Below, piece by piece: positions 57,401 through 64,000 of a stretch of DNA of 64,000 nt. Below the pieces are notes generated by a model. It was given only the letters and a program-made list of their open reading frames with translations, did not search any database and was not told the origin of the DNA. Positions within the stretch are counted from its first letter, which is position 1. Each line of letters begins with the position of its first letter. Both the position numbers and the translations under genes were made by a program. This stretch comes from Emergomyces orientalis (taxonomy: Eukaryota; Ascomycota; Eurotiomycetes; Onygenales; Ajellomycetaceae), in contig MOWL01000068.1 in assembly GCA_002110485.1 (NCBI GenBank), positions 1-64,000 of the forward strand, given 5' to 3'.

Positions 57401-59371
57401 CATGCAGCACGCCCAACACCGTAAGACAAGCCTCAATACTGGTGGAGGGGGACATGGGAGGACAGCCCAGTCTAGAGAGCAAGGATAGTAAGGGGAGAAA
57501 CGGCTCTCTACGAAAGGCCAGTTTCTCCCCCCCAATTTACTCTGCTGGGTAACGTGGGTGAAGAAGGCAAAGGCAGGCGAGACGAGAAGGGCTGGGCAAA
57601 GGGAGCTTCCTAGCTGTGATGCGCTTTTTGTAGATCGTTACTATTGTTAATATTGTTGCCCCTACCCACACAGGGTCGTAGCTTGAGGAACCCTGTCGTA
57701 AGTGAGTTGTATGCAGGCCCGAGTTTCATGGATGTCAGGTCTTGGATAAAGGAAGATCTGATTTTCGAGAAAGGTTCTCTGCTTGGTAAGTTAAATCTAT
57801 GGTGAAAAATTGGAATGACATGCTGATTTGGTTGCACAACACTAACTGTATCGAAAAAACTGTCCAATGCCGAACTCTCAGTCTGGGTGGAGCATCCTTG
57901 TAGACGGCTGTTTAGGTGACAATTATGACATGCATATATTTTGCTTCTTGGCTCATTCATTGATCAATAACCTCTTAATGCCCCAAGCTTCGGCATGTAT
58001 CAGGGGACCTCGGAATAGCTGCTAACATTTTAAAGCACTTAGTGCCGTGTCATCTCAAAGATGCGACAAAAGCCCACATATACATATGCTTTTCAATCTT
58101 GTGATACGGATTGGTCGATCTAATCCAGCAATGATGGATAAACTTTCAATCAGAATCGGGCTCAAACAAAGAGCTAGATGAGAGAGATAAAATTTACTTG
58201 AGAAATGTATCGATCAGCAAGCGAAACTATCGAATATCCTTGCTTTAAATGATATCTTGGCCAAATACCTTGGTAGATCATTGTCATACTTCAACGAACG
58301 TTAGCTGCGAGAAGTGGTGACAGAGTTGCCCGTCTGGCCGAGATCACTGGGGATGTCTGGTAAAACAAGACGCAACTGAAGGCAACCGAGACACCCACCA
58401 CACAAACAGGTGCCTGGCATTTCAAGCTAATAAGGTCATGGCCACCGTTGTTGAGGTATTTAAAATCTTGTTTAGAAATAATAATAAAAAAAGAATTAAT
58501 AGAATAAGTAAAGCAAGACGAATAAAAGGAGAAAGTTTAGAATCAACGGGTCAAATGACACTTTGGCACCCCTTGTTAACAGCGTGCGAGCAGCAAAGCG
58601 GAATTTCTCAGAATAGCATTCACTGACATTTGCATATTGTGCAGATGTTGCACCGTTAAAAGGGAATGGCGTCGTAGAGGATATGTGCTAATACAGAGCA
58701 CTCGGGTTGCAGATATTCAATTTGTCGTCTGAACGCTTGACTTCACGGAGCACAGCTCCCAAAAGTTGCAGACTTCTTGAAACCCTGGCCGGTGGTCAAT
58801 TTCCAGAGATACCAGTAGGTAAGAACTCCCCAAGGGAATGTAGATTGTCGGGATTATCGAGAATAGCCGAGATAGCCCAATCTGATGTGTCCTCCAAAAA
58901 CCGCAAAATTTTCCAACATCCAGGTTAGGGTTAGATTTGCGTTATTGTAGCACAACAGGATCGCCGCCAGTAGAGAAAAAAACATCGTCCCGTGAGGCGC
59001 TGACAATATCTAGAGATAATCCGAGTTTTCAGAGCCTGGAGGCTTGGAACAGAGTCAGCAAAGTTCCATTTTCCCTTCTTATAAGGCCGAGCATACATGT
59101 ATTGCCCATGTACGCTTTGCATACAGGCGAAACACAAACGGCCACTGTTCCACATAAATGTCAAGATTCCCAAAATAGAACTGCACTTTCTTGTTATTTG
59201 TTTGGCACATAACAATGTAAAAATAACAATGAAGAGCCAATGAACATATTGGAAAATATCAGTGGCCGACAAAAAATTACAGGCGCAAATGTGATGATCC
59301 GACCATCGTCAAGGCCATAGAAAAACGCGGCGACGTATGAGAAGTTGGATTCCAAATGCTTGCCGATAAAG
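54435..59371. other. Gene-poor region
   Basis: About 4.9 kb of normal-GC sequence without a recognisable gene. Open frames of 80 to 135 codons (for example 55871-56275 plus, 57031-57429 minus, 57610-57960 minus) lack family motifs and convincing splice partners. A 14-base word CCCAACACCGTAAG occurs twice, near 57104 and 57412. The first ~300 bases should be Byr4 3' UTR. Non-coding transcripts or unrecognised lineage-specific genes are possible. Confidence 0.45.
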
Positions 59372-60331
59372 CTATTTATCGGACTTCCCAGCTGCCGGGC
59401 GTTTGAACCTTGCTTTGTTGGCTTTCTTCTTAGCCGACATACCACCAGCGAGGCTGCGGAACGTCCCCTGAAGATTGGGAGTTAGGAAGGCATCATATTT
59501 ATGCTTGTACTCAATCAGGGCTGAAATTTCTTTTCTGTTTTTTTATATTTATTTTTAACGCAGACTGTTGCAGTGCGAGTCAATGAAAGGAATCGTTTAG
59601 AAATGTAGGTACCAGATGAAATAAATAAATAGAGAAATATTTATTGAAACCCGGGATGGAGCCGTATGCTGCGGATGGACCGTATTAACTTCAAAAACTG
59701 TACAACTGCTCCGCTGTCGGGTGCCAACACCAGCTGTTTCTTGGGTTCAAAAAACGTATTATTGACTAGAGGCGCACAATGGCCAGGGCTCCAGATTTCT
59801 GCGATGCCAGGAACCAAAGAAGGAAATCGTCGGGACAGCCACACTGGTTGCAATTGGCGCTTTGTTTGTGACCTCTGCCATTTCAAGCCTAGTTTCAACA
59901 GGTTCTGGGTCTTCAGCGGCTGCAGCCCATGCATGAGGTCCCGATATGACATGCAGGTCCTATAGCCTGAACGACGAGAGGAACGCACAACCTCAGTTTC
60001 AAGGATGGGTGCTGTGATGATGTTATCCCTTCGATGGGAGGGAGCTGGAGAGGACAATTCAACCAGCTTGATTCGCGCGGACTTGCACCCCGGAAAAGCC
60101 ACAGTTCTTTGCAAGAAAACAATAGTCATGTCTATCTGCATCCTCTATCTCGCTCTTGAGTCCAGGCAAAGAAAGTCCAAGCAATTACCTTGTTTTTCTA
60201 CGTCGAAAAATACGGTAAGCATTTGATGAGGGAAAGATGAAAAAGGACAACAGCACATGAAGATAACAGCCGTGAAAACAACACTCACCCGGATGCGATG
60301 CAAGCTCAATGGAGGACCAGTTAGGGGGCAT
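59372..60331 (-). CDS. Unrecognised small gene, terminal exon well supported
   Basis: The last exon, 59535 to 59372 on the minus strand, follows an AAACAG acceptor. It encodes about 54 residues with clear coding character: KEISALIEYKHKYDAFLTP, then FRSLAGGMSAKKKANKARF, then a Lys-rich end closed by TAG. The basic tail suggests a nuclear or RNA/DNA-associated protein. Upstream exons are not fixed. A plausible first exon is 60331 to 60289 (MPPNWSSIELASHP, donor GTGAGT). A possible 9-base exon lies near 60188, and a long open frame at 60141 to 59641 may or may not contribute. I do not recognise the family; the outer start is a guess. Confidence 0.4.
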
Positions 60332-63307
60332 GGCTCTGCTGAGTCAAAAAGGCGGACAAGAGAAGAGGAAAATTGGGAGAAAAAGAAAGCATCGATGTGA
60401 GTGGGATGAAAACGAGGTACTTGGCCAGAAAATGTTGGCAAAAAGAAAGTCACTTTTAGTGCCCAACAAGCCCTCCCAACTGTTATGAATTTCAGTCTAA
60501 TCAGTGAAGCAAACGAAAAGATATACTTGGATAGCGCTCTTTGGATATCGGCATCAAAAAGAGCCATCGGACAACATACCTCTCTGCCGTCACAGATGGT
60601 GAGAAAAGAAGAGTTTATATTGTTAATATTTCAAGAATATTATAAAAAGTAGTTGTCATCAAGAGCCGCGCCTAAACTCTTCTATCTGCTTATAACTTCC
60701 AATTCGTAGAGGCATAGTACATTAACTGCCTTTTTTAAAATAAAATAAAAATTTCTTTCCCAGAGTGTACTACCTGTAAAATGACTCCTACTTCTGCGTC
60801 CGTATATGCACCATGATGTCGACCACATTTTTTTGCATCTTATTCTTCAAGGCTCCGAAATATACACCGCCGTTCACCCAACACATCCCGCATACCCTTA
60901 TTACATCCCACACTGCTTAGTTTCATCAGGACGTAAGGAATAATCTGTGGAAACAGGTCTGGGGGGTTTTTTTTTTGAAAAATTTCATCCTATCTCGGTT
61001 CTAGAGCAGGGATGCCAGCCAGCCACCATTCCATGCCCCAATATCTCGGTAATCATGCAGGTGACACGGTAATATTTTGTTTTGTTTTATTTTATTTAAT
61101 TCTTGTCTTCTATCAGTTTCGGCGTGCATGTCCGTGTGCGCTCACACTTAAGCCACAAAAAACTATTTCGAAGTGTGTCCTAAGGTGGATGCCTGCTGAG
61201 GCTTCGATATACCTAGAGCGACGGTTGGTAGCATATGGAGATCGGGCAGGCTAGAGAATACAGGGCGATGACCTCTCTCAGCACGAAGCCAAGCAGGATG
61301 CAGGGATTGATCAGTGGGATATGCTGGAGGAAACTTGCAGCATAAGCACCACGTCCCTTATTGGCTGCTAGCCCGTCGATTCGCCGAAGTGCGAAAAAGG
61401 CGCCTACATCGAGGCATCAGCGGCTTCACCGGTCAGGCAGAGAGGAGGACAGGCAGAAATAGACGTGCAGAGCTTGGTACAAATGTGGTCTCCCGCTCCC
61501 ACAGCAATGGATGGAAACTTTTTATATGCATGTCCGCAAAGCCAGGTCTACAGGTCTTTTATGCTGGATCGAGCTGTTAGCCAGCAAACCGTGTATTCGC
61601 GAGGGTGTCTGCTTCTGTGGATATACGTGTAGTCATCTAGAAGTATATCCATTAAATAAATAAAAAATTAGAATATCGGATAAGGAAGTGTTGTCGAAAG
61701 CATGAAAGAGGAAAATTACACAAGTTGTGTGCAGCTCTCATGGAACAGAAAAATAGTTAGTGGATAAAGATAACTTTATGCGCAGACAGAGCATCATGAC
61801 AACTTCTCCCCACCACGTAGATCGTGTGCAGCGCCAACAGGCTTATCATCCACACATCTTGACTTGAGGCCAACCAAGGCGTTCCTGGTGCGAGTTTCAG
61901 AGATCGAGGCACACGTCTGCCCGCTGCCAACGGTGCTCTCACGCTAAAGAACCCTGGCACATTATTTGAGACACTTGGTGACAACTGACAGCGCCAACCG
62001 CCTGCTGCTCTCAATTGGGTCAAGTATACCAGAATGCCGGCCTTAAAAAAAACCCTGGGCTAGCTGGTCTCAACGTGGCTGTCTCCCGCAAGCCCATATC
62101 CAGCAGAGATTGCCATGGCTATGGTCTATTTACACTTAATACTGTGAGCCCACCTCAGCCCGCCGCGGCATCCCTGCTGCCTTCGTCGTCGGAGGTATGA
62201 CTTGCAGAATCAAGGGACTGAAGACGACGAAACCGCCCTGCTTTGGGACTCATTGTAAAAACATAGTGAGCCTTTATCCCTGGCTTCCTGTGCCTGATCC
62301 AGCCGCGTGGAAACAGCTAGTTAGTTGGTCTCAAAGAAGGGGGAGAAAATATACACAAGAATATATATCCTCTCAAAGGGGTGCAAAGAGGACCAAACGA
62401 ATGCTTCGACAGCAGACTCGACGAATATCAACACCCTCGTACCAGCCACAGAGATATATCATACGGTTGGTCAGTTAACCATCCTGCTGCTTCTGTCCAT
62501 GTACGTATGTACCAATAAATAGATGCCCCTCACTGGATATCCGCTTGTGCCCCTATCGTGCAAATCAGCTCGTGGGACATCGCAGGCATTGGTCCGCCAT
62601 TATTGCTCCATTCCTTTCTCCTTTTGTTGCGTTTTCTATTCCCTGTACTGTCCTCCATGGTGTCGAGCTTTAGATGTATCCCATAGGTTCATTTGCTGTC
62701 TCTAAATAAATACCATCTCGTTCTGTCTTGCTTGCTGTCTCTACCCCCTAAGGCACCACAAGATTCATTTCAGCCGCGAGAGCTCTCAATTACTATTAAA
62801 TCACCTCCTCGCCCTTCTCAACAAGGGACATCCATTCCCCGCTGTGGCTTCATTCTATATATGAAACGAAGCAACTGCCTGTTTATTTCTTCTTGCTTTA
62901 TATTTCCCTCCTCCCCAATCTTCCAAAAGGAACATCCCAGCCGAGTGATTGCGATAATTTTCGACAGGGCTGAGGAATTTTCGAATCGTTCTTGAACCAG
63001 AGAAGATTTTGATCTAAAATTCTGAAACTGTTAGTCCCTGATTCCTCTCTTTTGGTTCTGCGCATCTTATGGGTTCTGTATTGGCCTACTCGACATAGCG
63101 ACTTTTCTCGTTCCCCTCTCTGTCAGGTCACCCGTCCTGTCCGCCACCAGGGCTCCTCATACAGCAAGGTGGTTTCTGGGACGCCGCTTCAGCTCCAATA
63201 TTGCGACTGGGCGTTTTTAGAATCCTCCTAATGATAGCGCGTTTACAGGAAGGAAGAGCCTGCTACTGTCGACCAACCACCCGCCCAATCGGTCGACCTA
63301 TCTCACG
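60332..63307. other. Gene-poor region upstream of the right-edge gene
   Basis: About 3 kb without a supported gene. The last several hundred bases, pyrimidine-rich on the plus strand, are probably the long leader and promoter of the gene at 63308. Short open frames here have no recognised motif. Confidence 0.45.
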
Positions 63308-64000
63308 ATGAGCCAGACGTATTCTCCTAGCGAAGAGCAGGACTACACATACAGCCCGAGCAGCCAATATGGGATTTCGCAGCCACCTCTGCATTCATAC
63401 TCGGCTCACCTTCTCTCTCCGTACAGCCAAACCTCCCCCGTTTCTTCCGAAGGCTCCCATCTAAGTCCCCACTACGCCACATCGCATTCAGTGTATGCTC
63501 AGGCGCAACAGCATTCTCCGCTAACTCATGGCTATCCGTATCCCACTCAGTATCTTGCCCAGTCAAGGTATCCTGCTACCCACAGGTACCTCTCCTTTCC
63601 AGACCCGCTTCGGGATGTCGAGATTGAAAGGCAAGAATCATGTAACGAGCACACGATGACATCTGAGCCGGTGCTCCCGCCCCTCGAAGGCTTTCCAGAT
63701 GTTGTCGAATTCGACCAACTTGTGGCCAGGTGATTATTTGTCTCCCTATTACCATAATCAGTCTAGAAACAACATTGCTGATTGGATATCTTCCCTGTTT
63801 CTAAGTTACGTCCAGGACCTATCGGTCAAAAAGCAAGATAAAGCTCTGATACATTCGAGAAGGGCGCGAAACATCAAAACAGTGCTCATAGACCCTAAAA
63901 ATACGGCTATAGAGTCAGCACAATTTCGGTACGGCTTTATTTATCCCTTTTCAAGATGACGCCGATGGCATATTTACCGCGGGGAACCCTCAATGTTCCC
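63308..64000 (+). CDS. 5' part of a gene cut by the right edge, possibly integrase-like
   Basis: Exon 1, 63308-63729, encodes a Tyr/Ser/Pro/Gln-rich disordered region (MSQTYSPSEEQDYTYSPSSQ) ending in PPLEGFPDVVEFDQLVA. With donor GTGATT and an acceptor at 63805, exon 2 (63806-63928) continues in frame as SYVQDLSVKKQDKALI, then RARNIKTVLID and ESAQFR, followed by donor GTACGG; the next exon lies outside. From memory, this N-terminal block precedes an integrase-type zinc-binding segment in a family of fungal proteins that look like domesticated integrases. That part cannot be seen here. The start is the first ATG of the frame. Confidence 0.6.

Noticed and set aside
57100..57430. Repeated 14-base word CCCAACACCGTAAG
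   Set aside because: Two copies of one short word without conserved flanks are not enough to call a repeat or an exon pair.
57031..57552. Overlapping open frames on both strands (132 codons minus, 82 plus)
   Set aside because: No recognisable motif on either strand; overlapping frames suggest chance.
59641..60141. 166-codon minus-strand open frame as a gene by itself
   Set aside because: No family motif and no proven start; it may be partly exon of the gene ending at 59372, but no splice pair could be fixed.
1..64000. tRNA genes, rRNA and CRISPR arrays
   Set aside because: No B-box-like words with a supporting cloverleaf, no rRNA-like stretches and no regularly spaced repeats were seen; a short tRNA could still have been missed by eye.

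Overview
The window is nuclear DNA of a filamentous ascomycete. Genes carry short GT-AG introns, many exon joins can be fixed to the base, and the gene set (Ypt1/Rab1, M1 aminopeptidase, TFIIH Ssl1, a Pumilio protein, a Sly41-type transporter, the 78 kDa complex I subunit, XRCC4, Byr4) is typical of Pezizomycotina. Codon style, polyQ and poly-Asp tracts, and a block of Gypsy and LINE elements beside normal-GC gene space suggest Onygenales, perhaps Ajellomycetaceae (Blastomyces/Histoplasma/Emmonsia type). That placement is inference.

Positions 1 to about 18,900 are a nested transposon block, all on the minus strand. A Ty3/Gypsy element with intact gag-protease and pol frames runs from about 8,940 off the left edge. 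It carries a perfect slippery heptamer at the gag stop and a decayed third reading frame downstream of integrase. It sits inside the RNase H domain of a very AT-rich, nearly CpG-free LINE whose two ORFs are otherwise open (about 8,936 to 14,450). To the right lies a second, unrelated LINE copy (about 14,950 to 18,890) full of stop codons. Its damage is mainly G-to-A at GG and loss of CpG.

From 20,200 to 54,430 is ordinary gene space: ypt1 (-), APE2-type aminopeptidase (-), SSL1 (+), a small KPWE-motif protein that may be Pex39 (+), a Pumilio protein (-), a secreted alpha/beta-hydrolase (-), a Sly41-like transporter (+), NADH dehydrogenase 78 kDa subunit (+), an XRCC4 homologue (-) and Byr4 (+). 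The aminopeptidase/SSL1, hydrolase/transporter and XRCC4/Byr4 pairs are divergent and must share upstream regions. No metabolic cluster is evident: the genes are housekeeping functions in trafficking, peptide turnover, transcription and repair, RNA control, respiration and cytokinesis.

Positions 54,435 to 63,300 are gene-poor, with one convincing terminal exon of an unrecognised minus-strand gene (59,372 to 59,535). A plus-strand gene starting at 63,308 runs off the right edge; its start resembles fungal proteins that carry an integrase-like domain. I found no rRNA, tRNA or CRISPR array.
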